DNA of 64,000 nucleotides from Sinotaia quadrata (taxonomy: Eukaryota > Mollusca > Gastropoda > Architaenioglossa > Viviparidae): contig CM054179.1 in NCBI GenBank assembly GCA_028829895.1, positions 33,645,117 to 33,709,116 on the forward strand, in the 5' to 3' direction. The notes under the pieces are model-generated. The model saw only the letters and a program-made list of their open reading frames with translations. It searched no databases and was not told the origin of the DNA. This document shows, one piece after another, positions 52,451 through 64,000 of the stretch (its first letter is position 1; each line of letters begins with the position of its first letter). The translations under genes and the position numbers were made by a program.

Positions 52451-54724
52451 TTTTCTGTAATTCTTGATTCACTCTCATCCTTAATTTGTCTTTATACCTG
52501 AATTTGTTAATTCACCTCAAAATTAGCATATAATCAAGTGTAAACCAATCATTTTTTGATTACATATTATGATATACACACACTCAGGAATACTATAATA
52601 TACCATAGCTATTAATTCCTCTTTAATTAGCCTCAACCTAGAATCTTTTGAACTTGTTTTCTTGTCTTTGGTGTACAGATCTTTCAGTAAACAACTTTAA
52701 CTCACTTGGAACAATTTTTGCTTTATTGTAGTATGGGTCAGATAATTGGAGGGATTGATATAACTTATAAGCAACATCTTGAAATCCTATACAGTTTATT
52801 AACAGGTAGTTTCAGTTGTTGATCTTAATTATAAGAATTCTATCTGTCTTGGAAAGTATAATGTGTATGTGTCTGTCGTAGTAATTCTTATGTCTGTTGT
52901 TGACTTTTGTCTTGTCTTGAACAAATTTACATGTAAAGGCAATATTAGTGAATATGTGGTCTCATGAAGTTGATTAATTATAGTACTTAATGCATGTCAT
53001 TTTCAGTTACTGGTAAGAATTAATTGCTGTGGCTTGAGTTGTATTATTACCCCTTGCTGAATCATGTCTTGTGTCTATGGCTACTTCTCATAACTTTAGT
53101 GGTAACGCTTGGTGCTTAGTGACAACTGGTGCAGTGGTAGTAACCTGAATATTCTTGTCAGTGTTCTCACTTCTCTGCAAAGATCTTTATTGATTTCAGT
53201 GTTTCCTTTTTCATACTGGACTGAACTGTCTGTTATCTATCTTCAGCTTGTACATCTGCTTGGGAAGATGTCTCCTTAAGACTAGTTATTTTTCTAAAAT
53301 CAGAATGGTAGAACCTCCATCAAAAGGAAATATGCTATAGTGTTATGCAGTAATATTCTAATAAATTCTTCATCACTATAGACTCTTAATTAGATTGGCT
53401 CGCATCACTACATTTACTCACATGAGCTAGGAAACTATTAGACTTTACAATTAACTACAGTATTATTACAAAGACAAAACGTAAGTCTATATTTTATCAG
53501 TTGTAAATATTGTTTGTGTTTTATTTAACTCTACCATTGCATGATTTATGTTGGTCTATCCTTTTGTTTATTATTAAAGTCACCATTTCATTTATCAGAC
53601 TGTTCTTTCTGTCTGCTGTCTAGTAATGATTGAAAATGAATGTGATCAGGGCAAGCCATCTGTCTGGTTTGCAACTAACATTTGTAATTTGAATCTCTGT
53701 GGAGTTGGAGGGGAATGATTGTGGCACATGTAATTTTTTTTTATCAATCTCACACACTTTAATTTTATTTCAGGTGGCTGTTGTTTTATTATGTTTGTGA
53801 CTTTATATGTCTTCAGAATCAGGCTCTTCTTAAAGCAGATTTTGGTACTGTTTATGGAATCAGTTAACAGGATAACATTAACAAAATAAAAATGAACTCT
53901 TACCAAGGCTGCATTTGAAATGAGGAAGTACAAAATTATTTATCTAACAGTTTTCTGAAAGAATATTTATAAGAGATGGTTTATCACTAGTGATAAATCA
54001 TAAATGATTAACATTTATATGTCATACACATTTAGTTAAAATATTGGAATGATTTAATCATTATTAAAAAAATTAAATAGTGTGTTTTGCAAGGAATTAA
54101 TTTTTATTTGTACATTTTCATGCATTCACTCTTCCTACAGCACATGTGTACTTTAAACCTATTCAAATTATCATACAATGTGTAATTTGACAAAATATGC
54201 TATAAAAACAAAAGCATAAAATTTACTAAGTAAAATAAAGTGATTTGATACATTTTTTAATCAGTACTTCTTATGCTTCTTCCTTGTCATTTTAAGCATA
54301 GAACTCAGTTTCAGACCATAGAACTTTGCTTTAAAAAAAATAAATTTATTGAAATTTCACTTTCTTTCTAAAGCTTTTCAACACTTATAACACTTTTTTA
54401 AACAGTAGTATGGATACTTTAATCATTATTTAGAATTCCTTTCTATGAAGATCAGTGGGGTACTCAGTTATCTTTACCTGCTGTTGCCTAAAGTTTTATA
54501 TAAACTAGAATAGAGGAAAACTTTTTCACTAATTAAAAAAGTAATGTTTGTATTTACTGCTGATAATTTTTTATTTTAAAATTTTTTCTTGATTGGTGTA
54601 AAGACTCTTAGTTATATAATATACTAGCTTTGCTTGCATAAGTGCCACTTTTCAGAATGTTGCCTAAAGTAAAATTATTTCTTTACTTATAGTTTTAGAT
54701 TTGTTAATTAGTCTAAGTTTTACT

Positions 54725-54756
54725 CACACACAAACACACACACACACACACACACA
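54725..54756. repeat. (CA)n microsatellite
   Basis: About 15 CA units with one AA interruption near the start. Confidence 0.95.
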
Positions 54757-55541
54757 TGGATGCACTCATGAGTGAAACTTTGCTAATACAGACCCAGCTA
54801 GTCCAGCTGTTATTTAAGTCAGACAGAATATTGGGTCAGACTGACCACATAACTATATTGTATATATTGTGCAGGACATGCAAATGCATCTCTTCTGCTC
54901 ATCCTTCAATTGTTTGTCAATATACTTATTACTATATGTTTTACTTTCAATAACTGGACTTCACATAATTAATTTTCTGGTCTCCCGTTAGTGTTAGAAA
55001 TATGTATAATAACATCTTTCAAATTCAGAGTTTTGCCTAACATGACACCCACCCACTTCAACAAGCTGTTTAAGTAAATTTGTCATTTATGTGTGGTTTC
55101 TTTCAAACTGATACTCCATTAATTTCTGTGTTTCTGTGAACTTTACAAATGAAAAGGGTATGCGTGTGTTATGGTTTGTCCCTTTTAAATAAAATATTTA
55201 AATAAAGAATTACTAAAACTACCCCCCACTCCCCCATAATTCAGTCATAACATTATACAATGTTATTTTATATGGATTATTAGCTATTATTTTGGGGTAG
55301 TTTTTGCCAATATGCACCATTGCATGATATTATTCTGTCTTATTTTCATCTTTAATTTATTTATCAATATACATGCATACATGTATATGCATACTTTTAA
55401 TTGAATTTACTATTTAATTTTAAAAGCAAATAGTCTGTTTACCAGCATAACTAATGAATTATGTACATATGCACATTTCAATAAGTTGACTTTACGGAGT
55501 AACAATAAAACTTTTTTTTTTCCTTTCCTTTCCAACTGCAG

Positions 55542-55562
55542 CAGTGCTGAATTTGACTACAG
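55542..55562 (+). CDS. TANC: candidate 21-nt TANC microexon with a tandem (NAGNAG) acceptor
   Basis: A strong pyrimidine tract at 55511-55533 leads to ctgcag, then 21 nt, then the good donor gtgaga at 55563. Exon i ends in phase 2 (CG), and this segment keeps phase 2, adding the peptide SAEFDYR after the shared Arg. A second AG three bases downstream would give an 18-nt version, also in frame, adding AEFDYR. Frame-preserving microexons are common in neuronal scaffolds. There is no transcript evidence here, so this remains a prediction. Confidence 0.5.
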
Positions 55563-56705
55563 GTGAGACAGCTCCTTGATATGAAATATGATGCTTTAGC
55601 TCATTTTCACTTCAGGCAATCCCAGTCTTTCACTTTTTAGTGGTGTTATTTCAGCATGGCTGCTGCTTAGTTTTCCACCCTTTCATCAGTTTAATGTTAT
55701 TATTAATATTGATGCACAACTAGTGAACTACACATCCAAGCTTTACTAAATACTGGTGTTATTTTTTTTTTTTAAATTAGCACATACATTGCAGCAAATT
55801 AAAAAAATATTTTTTTGTTGTTTAGGTTTGGGGTGCTTTTTATTTGATTATGAAAATTTTTCAGTTATGTCATCTTTGCGTAAAAAAGGAGTGTATTTAA
55901 TTATGAAATAACTAAATTTCAGCAGTTCTAGTTAATAGTTTATATGAGGGAAAAGACCATTATTACCAAAGTAATGTCAGAGAACTGAATTCTGTTAATG
56001 CAATATATATTTTTTTTTGGTATGGAATGTGTAACTTATGCCTTAGACCCCTTTATTTTACTTAAATAAATTGAGTCCAGTACTTCAGGGAGATTATGCC
56101 TTATATAGTTATAATGCACAACTTTCAAGCAAATTGTGAACACAGCAAACGTTATGGATGCTGGTGGTACAAATGACATGAAAATGAAAGCATAGTGTTG
56201 AATTTAATGTAAAACAAGTAATGCCTGCCCAGAAATTATTTAATTTCTTTCTTTATTTTAATGTGATGTGCAGCATAAAAGAAATTACAGTAAACATTTT
56301 GATGAGTATTTGGGTGCCTGAATGTTTGATTTTATCATTAAATGAGCTTTAAGATTCCTTCACTTAAACTTACTGCTTAGTATTTCTCTTTCCCAAAGCT
56401 TTTTTTAAGTTTCCAGTTTATGGTTTCATTAGAATATTAGAATTCCTGCCTACCCTTCTGATTTTATTTTCAGATTTACTTTTCATGATTAGTCAAAATA
56501 TTTATCAATTGCCCATTAAAGATTTATTATTTATTTATTGTCACCAAGTAAGAACTTTCTCATGCTTAGGAATGTTAAATGATTTTTTAGAAATTATTTT
56601 TAACATAATATTTATAATATTTCAGATGAGTTAACAGTGATGTGTATTCTAATTCTACTCTTACTTAACATACATTCTCAACCATCTGAAAGGATTTTAT
56701 GATAG

Positions 56706-56815
56706 GCTTTGCACGAGAGATCTCTTGTGCATGAGCAACATTGCACATTGAGTTCTTGTACACAAACATCATTGCATGTTGGATCTCTTGTACATGAGAG
56801 GCTTTGCACGATAGA
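56706..56815. repeat. ~33-bp degenerate tandem repeat with a palindromic unit
   Basis: About four units: tttgcacgagagatctcttg, attgcacattgagttcttg, attgcatgttggatctcttg and tttgcacgatagat. The first contains gcacgagagatctcttgtgc (56711-56730), a 20-bp palindrome with one mismatched pair. Confidence 0.7.
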
Positions 56816-57933
56816 TTTATCTCTTTAGCTGCCCAGACTTATGTAACACATCTGTTGTTTTAAGAACTAATTTAGAGGATTTGCTCGCATGAGCTACAAA
56901 ATGGACTTTGCATGTTTTTGCATAACTTTTTGTTTTCTTTTAATTTTTCAGATTGAAAAGTTGTCGCAATTGAATTGTTTCATCCTTTTTAAGGCACTAT
57001 TCTACCAAAGCATTCTAGTTTATTTTTAATCTAATCTATTTATCTTAGGATTGATTAGATTTTTAATTGCATTAGGTTAATTATTCTAGGAGAAAAATCT
57101 GGATAGATTGCTAATATTGTAGTTGTCTGCATTCTGCAGATTGAAGATGGTGTTTCCATTTGATGTCAGGGCATAATCTGTTTTGCATATATATTATCAA
57201 TTTTAGGGTATGAATTTTTAAAAATAAAATATGTAAAAGTTGTTTTTAGTCTTCCTTAGGAATAGGACCTTTGGGAATTGATGGACATATACTTTTGACA
57301 ATAGCTTTTTAGAGCTATTATTATTAAGCAAAACTTTAAGCATTTTTGTCATTGTTCAATTAGTTTATAAAACACCAATATATTTCAAAGACATCTACAC
57401 AAAATGTCTGACATTTTGTTTTGAAAATAAGCAGCTAAGTATGAAAGAATGCAGATTTTTATGAGATGCTGACCATCATTTTACACATAAATTGACATTG
57501 ATATTGTAACATAACATTAACAATATGAAAATCAGACTTAACATTTTTACAAATGTTTTGCTGTAAAAAAAAAATGCACACATAATTTTGCTATAATAAA
57601 TTGCTTAAATAATTGTTTTAATAACCTATCAGCTCCTTTTTCTCCTGCATTTTTAAGTGCTGGACAAATCATATGAAAGTTAAACACCACCATAGCTTGA
57701 CATTTACTTGTTAAAAATACAAAGTGAGAAATAATAAGTTGTAGACTGTGAACCTGGTCACTTTATTACAAATATTAGGGTTCATCCACTACACTAGTTC
57801 TGACCAGTTTGCACTCATGCATACACATACACTTATACAAAATCTCTGAGTATTATATATTTATAATTCAGATATTTAATAGTGATGGACCTATGATAAT
57901 GAGTATATATTTAGTTTGTTCTCTGGGCAAGTG

Positions 57934-59285
57934 TACCACAAAGGGTGGGTCCATTTGAAATGTGTTTTCTTAAAAATAAAGCATTGAAATATAATGTGTT
58001 CATATTCTATATATTCAGAAATTGATGTGAGAGATGCATAAGATAGTTGCATGACTATGTGTGTATTTATTTTGTACTTTTTTGTAATACAAATTCAGTT
58101 TTACTTTTAGTTTTATGAACTGAAAAATGCATCTCTTTTTGTCACATAGCCATTTTCTTTAATTTTCATTGTTATAAATAATCCAACAAATTAACAGTAT
58201 CAAGGTTTTCTTAGGAGAGATAATACATTGAAGCAACATTAAATATTCCTTTTATCTAGAAAAGGTAAATTTTGTGAAGAAATAATATTTATAAAACACA
58301 CATTTTTTTGGTAACGCTAAGTTTCCACATAAATCAGATTCAAAACTTTTATTCTTTTACCGAACATCAACATGTCATATATGCCTGCCATATGCTATTT
58401 AAACAATCCACATACTCAAAATATTCATACGCCAATGTTTTTAAAATTTATTTGTTATATTCAGAAATAATAAGCTTTAGGAAACTAATTTGACTTGATT
58501 CCTCTTTAACATGTCACAAAGAACTTCATAAATTTGTAAATATGAAATAATGCTGATAATATATATGAACTACGTCTTACATTTTTTTCAAAGGCACCTT
58601 ATTCTGGAAAGATAACTCTCATGTTATTTTGTCTAGGTGTGATGAGTTTAAGTACTAAATAAGGAAAAATAACTTTTGTTTCTATTAAGATCATATTAGT
58701 TTACAACAGCAATGGTGGGAACATTTTCAGAATCATCAACATTTCAAACAGCTAAGATTTCTGATAATCTCAATATATTTTGATAAAATTGATTAACATT
58801 ATAAATAACTTACATATTTATGTATTAACCATGTGGTTTCATTTGCATTTAAAGTTTTACATAGCTTTTTGTATATTAGTAAGGGTAGATAAATCTGTGA
58901 ATTACATTCAAGAATATAAGCAATGCAATTAGGCTTACTTATATAGATACTTTGTTTATTACTTAATATTTTCTCAGCAGCATAAAAACTTTGCCTGTTT
59001 TAAACTTTTATGTTGAGAAAAATAGAGTTTATTTTATGATAGTTGATAATTTTGTCACTGGAAACTAAGAGGAAGACAAGTAAGGTTTCCACGTTATGAA
59101 GTATTATATTTTTATAACCCATTTAAAATAAATATGTATCCAGATTAAGTCAATAATTTAGGTTAAAGAAGAAAATATATTCACTGTAAAGAGATAACAT
59201 GTAAAATAATTAGATGTAATCCACTTTATTTTTTGCATTTCATGTCAGAAAATGGTATACTTGCTCAGAGAATGAGCTATATTAG
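57934..59285 (+). repeat. intronic duplicate B (pairs with 47467-48815)
   Basis: Direct-orientation diverged copy of A, ~10.5 kb downstream. Carries a ~290-bp stretch (about 58190-58480) absent from A, between ataatccaa and aaactaatttgact. Begins with the 65-bp block that is 64/65 identical to A. Confidence 0.8.
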
Positions 59286-60605
59286 TATATATAACAGAGT
59301 AAACACATTTCATCCAGTATTACACTTTATTTCATTCCAGTACAGAGTGATTTTAATTATTTAAAGAGCTGGGTTATTTGACAAATAAAATCAATAAATT
59401 ATATTATTGAATAATATTTTTGGCAGATTCATTATCATAAAGGAGTGAGAATCTCTGAAGAAATACTATTAAATTATTATCCTTTTATTCTTTTAAGCAT
59501 CCTTTTCAAAGGATACTAACAGTAATTTTTTTTTCCTGCTACAAGTGCTAGTAATTTAATGAGTGTTAAATTAAACCTAACAGTAACACTTTACACATTT
59601 TCATACATTCTACCATTTCTCTGCAAATTATGTTCAGCATAGATTTTGTTATATTTATATATGCCTGTTTCAGAAACTGCTGAATGCAAAGAACATAATC
59701 ATTTTAATATAAATGATTGTTATATATTTACTTATGAATAGTTGATTTTAAATATGTCTGTTAGTAAAATAGTATACAATAAAGTTTGAGTTTGAGGTGT
59801 AAAATGATCTTAATTTTTTCTTTATCATAATATATGGTTATTTAACTTTTGCATTTATGTGTTTAACAAGCAATTTGCATTAATTTACTCACTAACAAGG
59901 ACTAAGAGGCAGTGCAAACTTAAAATATTTATGCATATTTAAAAAAAAAAGTTAAATAATGTCTTCACAGAATTGGATTTTCTAGTATACTAGATAGTAT
60001 TAAGCTTTTTCATACCTTTAACACTTCTGCCACTAGAGAAGTTCAGTCAAACAATTTTACTAATATATATTAAAAAAAAGCTCTTTACAAAATGATATAT
60101 GCATTGTTTATGTAATAGATTGCATAGAATATTATAAAAAAAAACTATTTATTTTAATATAATTATAAGTGATTTTAAACTAAAGATTGACAGTTATGAC
60201 TACTTCACCCATGCTGATACTGATAGAATAGTAGTAATAGTACAGAAGTGTCATTTATTAAGGAAACAAAGATGACATTTTTGAAACCCAGAGCTTTGTA
60301 ATTTTTAATTTCTTTCACCCATTTGTATTATTTTGCATTACCAAGCAACCATTTCATTTTATTTTTAACTTTTGAACTTTAGCTTGTCTCTCCTGGTTGG
60401 TGTTCTACACTACCATCTCAAAAGTATGCAAATGCAAGATATAAAACAAACACATATAACTGGCTCAGAAACCTTTAGTGCCATTTGCATAATGGATTCA
60501 GTAACTGAGTATGAGTGTCCCTTGAGATAAATTTCATTTAAAAAAAAACTAGTATATGATGAATTTTACTGACTATTCAGCTTTTTAAATACATGTACAA
60601 TTATT

Positions 60606-60623
60606 ATATATATATATATATAT
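60606..60623. repeat. short (TA)n run
   Basis: About nine TA units. Confidence 0.85.
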
Positions 60624-60736
60624 TTCTTGTTTCTGCTTAAGTGTATTACAGATATGTGTGAGTGTATGTGGCTACAAATAGTGTTTTATGAAGTTCTGTT
60701 CTCAATTTTTTCTTGTTACTTTTCAGGTTAAAGCAG

Positions 60737-60737
<1 letters not shown>

Positions 60738-60782
<45 letters not shown>
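60738..60782. repeat. (GT)n microsatellite
   Basis: About 22 GT units followed by acacac, giving a short inverted-repeat-like end. Confidence 0.96.
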
Positions 60783-60784
<2 letters not shown>

Positions 60785-61881
60785 ACACTACTAACAAATT
60801 TTAGCCATAGACTTGTTTTTTAAGAAATTATCCAGAGGCTGATGGTAAAAAATGTCTAGTCTTTTTAGTAAAAAAATTAGATCATGAAGAAGGCAAATAT
60901 GGGAAAGTAGAACATATAAAAAAATTTCCCAACTGACTTTAAAATGTTGACTCTAATGTCTAAAATCCAGTCATCTATTTTAATCTTGTCAGCATTGATT
61001 GCTGTATTATTAAAGTACATATTTTTCATTATTTTTACTTATAAATTATAGTATACCAATCTGATACTGTTGAACATTGAATATTTTGTCTTTTACTTAG
61101 AATATAACTATTACTCATGGATTAAGATAAATGATTAATTACATCTTCCTTCCTTTGCAATCAGACACAAATGAACCTTTAGCTTATTCAGTTATTGATG
61201 GTTATAGACATGCTAAAAAATTTCACTTTTTGTATTTCCGCATGTATGCTTGCAAACACAAACACATTCACAAATGTGTAATGTCTTTAAAATATGTATA
61301 TTCATTTTCAGTAAAACCAATTAAAAAAACTTTAATGTTACTGTATTATACAGCACTTAGACCCCCAAAGTGAATATTTCAATGTTTAGCTTCAGTGACT
61401 GCCTTGTTTTAGAACCTCCTAGTCATAATGCTATATAAAAAAAATAAACCCATGAGAAATGTTCATGTATATCAGTCTATAGTGCACCTTTTCTTATTTT
61501 ATTACATGTGTAATCACTGTATGTACAGTCATATATTACCATTTACCATCATTAAATGGAGTGTTATTACACTATAGTAATGTGCAATTTTCTCAGTATT
61601 TATAAATATGCTGATCATCATTGCATTTTTAATTCACACATATACATACATGCTTGCACAAGTACATGTACACACAAATACATGCATATGTATATAAATG
61701 GATAAATAGCATCAATAGTCTCATGCAGACTGATATCACTACTTCAACTAGTACTTCTCACATTAGGATAAACACTAGAAACAATAATTAACAAATGAAT
61801 AAGACACCACAGAAACAAGCTACCTACTGTAAGTGTAATGTCAGACAATCAATTCTGGTTCAGACCATAATGTTCCTACAC

Positions 61882-64000
61882 CAGGGGTGCACAAACCACG
61901 GCCCACAGGCCACATGCGGCCCTCAACAGGGCCCTGTGTAGCCCCTGGAAGACTTTAAGATGTTACCATTATTTGTTACCTGCAAGGAGCTTTTAACATT
62001 AATCTGAACACGGGAGTAGAACAGTGGTCTGCTTTCCCATGCGTGCATCCAGTGCTGTGTTGAAAACAATGCTGGATACGGTATTGAGGTGAGAGCGTTG
62101 TGTATTGGGCACGTCTGTTCAGTTCAGCTGATCAAAGGCGTATGTGTTGAAGTAGTAGTTCTGCGCATCTCTGATGTATGGTGACATCAAATAGCATCAG
62201 ACAGCGTGTCTATATCTGGACCCAAGTCGTCAGGCAGCCGGCCAAAGTCCAGTCTGGGGACGGGTGACGCGGGGGAAGGAAGGTGCAGTCAGTGTGTGTG
62301 AATGTGCGGCTGTGTATGTCTGGTTGGAATGTACTGAATGAATCACACGGTTTTAGCATGAAGTGAAGTTGTTTTTAAACTACTGCCCTTTGTAAATATG
62401 TTGAAACCTGCGCATAAGAAGTGTAAAATTGAAGATGAAAATCATCAGTTTAAAGAAGAGTGGACGGCTAAATACTTTATACGGCATTTTAATGGAGCAG
62501 CTATGTGCTTAATTTGTTGTGAGTCTGTTACTGTGATGAAGGACTTCAACTGCAAGCAGCATTACAAAACGAAGCACAGCTGCAACTTTTGATGACTTAA
62601 AAGGCGTTGCGAGAAACAACAAAATTGAGCAACTTTTAAAAGGTCTGTCAGCACAACAACATTTCTTCAAAAATGTCTGAACAAAACAAGTATTTTGCTC
62701 GTGCAAGTTGCAAAGTAGCACATATTGTTGCCAAATCATCGCGGCCATTTACTGATGTTGACTTCGTCAAAGACTGCATCCAAGCTGTTTGCACAGAAAT
62801 ATGTCCTGAAAAGGCGGACCTTTTCAACAAAGTCCCACTCTCATGGACGACCATTCAATGCCGAGTCGAAGACTTAGCAACAGACGTTTGTGAACAGTTG
62901 TGTGAAAGACTTGCTAATTGCTTTGGACGAGAGCACTGACAATGTTGACATAGCACAACTGCTGGTTTTTGTGCGTGCAATAGATCACTAGATGAGAACT
63001 TTGAAATAACTCAAGAATTAGCCAATATGGCTTCACTACATGGGCGGACAACTGGTGAAGATATTTTTGGAGGAGTGACTTCCGAACTTGGAAACCTTAA
63101 CGTCCAGTGGCCAAAGCTAGCCAGTGTTACCATGGATGGTGCACCTGCTATGACTGGAAGAGCATCAGGATTTGTTGCTCATTTGCGGTCACATTTGCAG
63201 GGGCTTGGAATTCCAACAGACAGTGTCCACATGTATCATTGCATAATTCACCAGGAATCGCTCTGTGCACGAATCTTGAAATTTGACAATGTCATTATTT
63301 CATACGATCCAGAGGACTTAATCATCGACAGTTCAGATAATTTCTTGAAGACATATCGAGACATTCTGTATCACATAGATGTCAGATGGCTGAGTTGAGG
63401 AAAGGTATTAAAATGGTTTGTTGAGTTGTGAACGGAAATTTATGAATTCCTTACTGTCAAAGGCAAAGACACGGCTGTGTTTACTGACAAACAGTGGTTG
63501 GCAGACTTGGCATTTCTGACAGACATGACAGATCACTTGAATAGATTCAACCAGCATCTCCAAGGCAAAGATCACTTCATCTTTGATATGTACAAGGAGC
63601 TGCAGTCCTTTACCTTGAAGTTGAGGCTCTTCTGTTTGAATCTGCAAGCTGGAAATCTTTGTCATTTTCCGATTTTTTCAGCTTTTCGAAGGAGTACCAA
63701 TGTAACTTCAGCAGATACCATTGCAATTGAGAAACATTGCTGAAGGAATTTACTGAACGCTTTGATGCCTTCAAGGAGCACAAGGACTTATTCAACTTCA
63801 TTCGTGATCCTTTCTCATGTAGTGTAGAGTCTGTGCCTGATCACTGTCAACTGGAGGTCATTGATCTTTAATGTTCACCTGAACTGAAGTCATCATTTCA
63901 GCAGAACAACATTTTAACATTTTATGGAAGTCTCAGCTTGAGCACATACAGAAGTGTCAAGGACTTGGCTTGCAAATTGTTGTCAGAATTTGGCAGCACG
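61882..64000 (+). pseudogene. hAT-superfamily transposon with frameshifted ZBED/GTF2IRD2-like transposase, cut by the window edge
   Basis: The left end caggggtgcacaaaccacgg is a hAT-type terminal repeat, followed by ~500 bp of leader. The transposase is broken into frames. 62398-62592 carries the BED-type zinc finger (CLICCESV with a paired H-x4-H). 62673-62939 reads ARASCKVAHIVAKSSRPFTD. Then LLIALDESTDNVDIAQLLVF supplies the first catalytic Asp. 63027-63398 has TTGEDIFGGV, SVTMDGAPAMTGRASGF (second Asp) and MYHCIIHQESLC. 63477-63743 has LADLAFLTDMTDHLN. Stops at about 62590, 62940 and 63399 and several frame changes make it inactive. The C-terminal dimerisation domain and right end are outside the window. 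Confidence 0.9.

Larger units (their letters stand above)
44820..55541 (+). other. TANC: TANC intron after exon i
   Basis: Begins with the consensus donor gtaagt. Its next acceptor is either the microexon at 55542 or lies outside the window. Contains intronic duplicate A, a hAT relic and a decayed piggyBac. 44820-47466, 48816-49611 and 52451-54724 show no supportable gene. A minus-strand reading near 46440-46620 is noted under findings. Confidence 0.75.
55563..61881 (+). other. sequence downstream of the microexon, presumed intron
   Basis: AT-rich. Contains a short tandem repeat near 56.7 kb, duplicate B, and TA/GT microsatellites. No ankyrin-repeat coding exon of TANC is visible, so the next exon must lie beyond the window. 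The 80-codon frame at 61131-61373 is not supported as an exon. Confidence 0.6.

Noticed and set aside
61131..61373. 80-codon frame considered as the next TANC exon
   Set aside because: Does not contain the expected ankyrin-region sequence, has no good donor at its end, and lies in AT-rich sequence.

Overview
This is a eukaryotic (metazoan) window: very AT-rich, intron-dominated and dense in decayed transposable elements. One host gene is recognisable, on the + strand: a TANC-family scaffold protein (ortholog of vertebrate TANC1/TANC2 and insect rolling pebbles). Exons of about 0.1-0.9 kb are separated by introns of 2-10 kb. The divergence from vertebrate TANC, the large introns and the mixture of piggyBac, hAT, RTE-like and CR1-like elements suggest an invertebrate with a large genome. 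A mollusc, possibly a cephalopod, is my best guess, but that is inference. There are no bacterial genes, rRNAs, convincing tRNAs or CRISPR arrays.

Host gene. Nine coding exons can be joined in one reading frame with GT-AG introns: 4708-4896, 9755-9991, 15285-15596, 20324-20488, 23506-23613, 32629-32747, 35397-35532, 41376-41749 and 43930-44819. The first five encode a Ser/Pro-rich, presumably disordered N-terminal region. The next four encode the STAND-type P-loop NTPase region, with Walker A in the exon at 35397 and Walker B in the exon at 43930. The start codon lies upstream of the window. The ankyrin, TPR and coiled-coil part lies downstream of it. A 21-nt frame-preserving candidate microexon sits at 55542-55562 in the last intron.

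Mobile DNA, left to right. A ~165-bp tandem repeat (5398-5838, resuming at 8688) is split by an unassigned insertion plus an internally deleted piggyBac copy (7557-8666, minus). A 5'-truncated RTE-like LINE with a GATA tail lies at 10618-11686, hAT-type elements at about 12585-13967 and 21477-22678, and a CR1-like LINE relic on the minus strand at 14338-14795. A ~34-bp minisatellite (24142-31640) is interrupted by a defective piggyBac copy (24685-26121) and by a hAT-like element (27248-31583). That hAT-like element itself contains a tRNA-like repeat into which a complete piggyBac element with an intact 568-residue transposase (27945-31465) has jumped. Further right are a second LINE relic (33440-33620), a solo LTR (39772-40588), an unrecognised coding relic (42456-42760, minus), a hAT relic (49612-50140), a decayed piggyBac (50986-52450), a pair of diverged ~1.4-kb intronic duplicates (47467-48815 and 57934-59285), and a frameshifted hAT element that runs off the right edge (61882-64000).

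How it fits together. After upstream exons not seen here, the gene is read left to right through all of this repeat material, so every mobile element in the window lies in a presumed intron of the TANC gene. The intact piggyBac element is in the sense orientation relative to its host gene.
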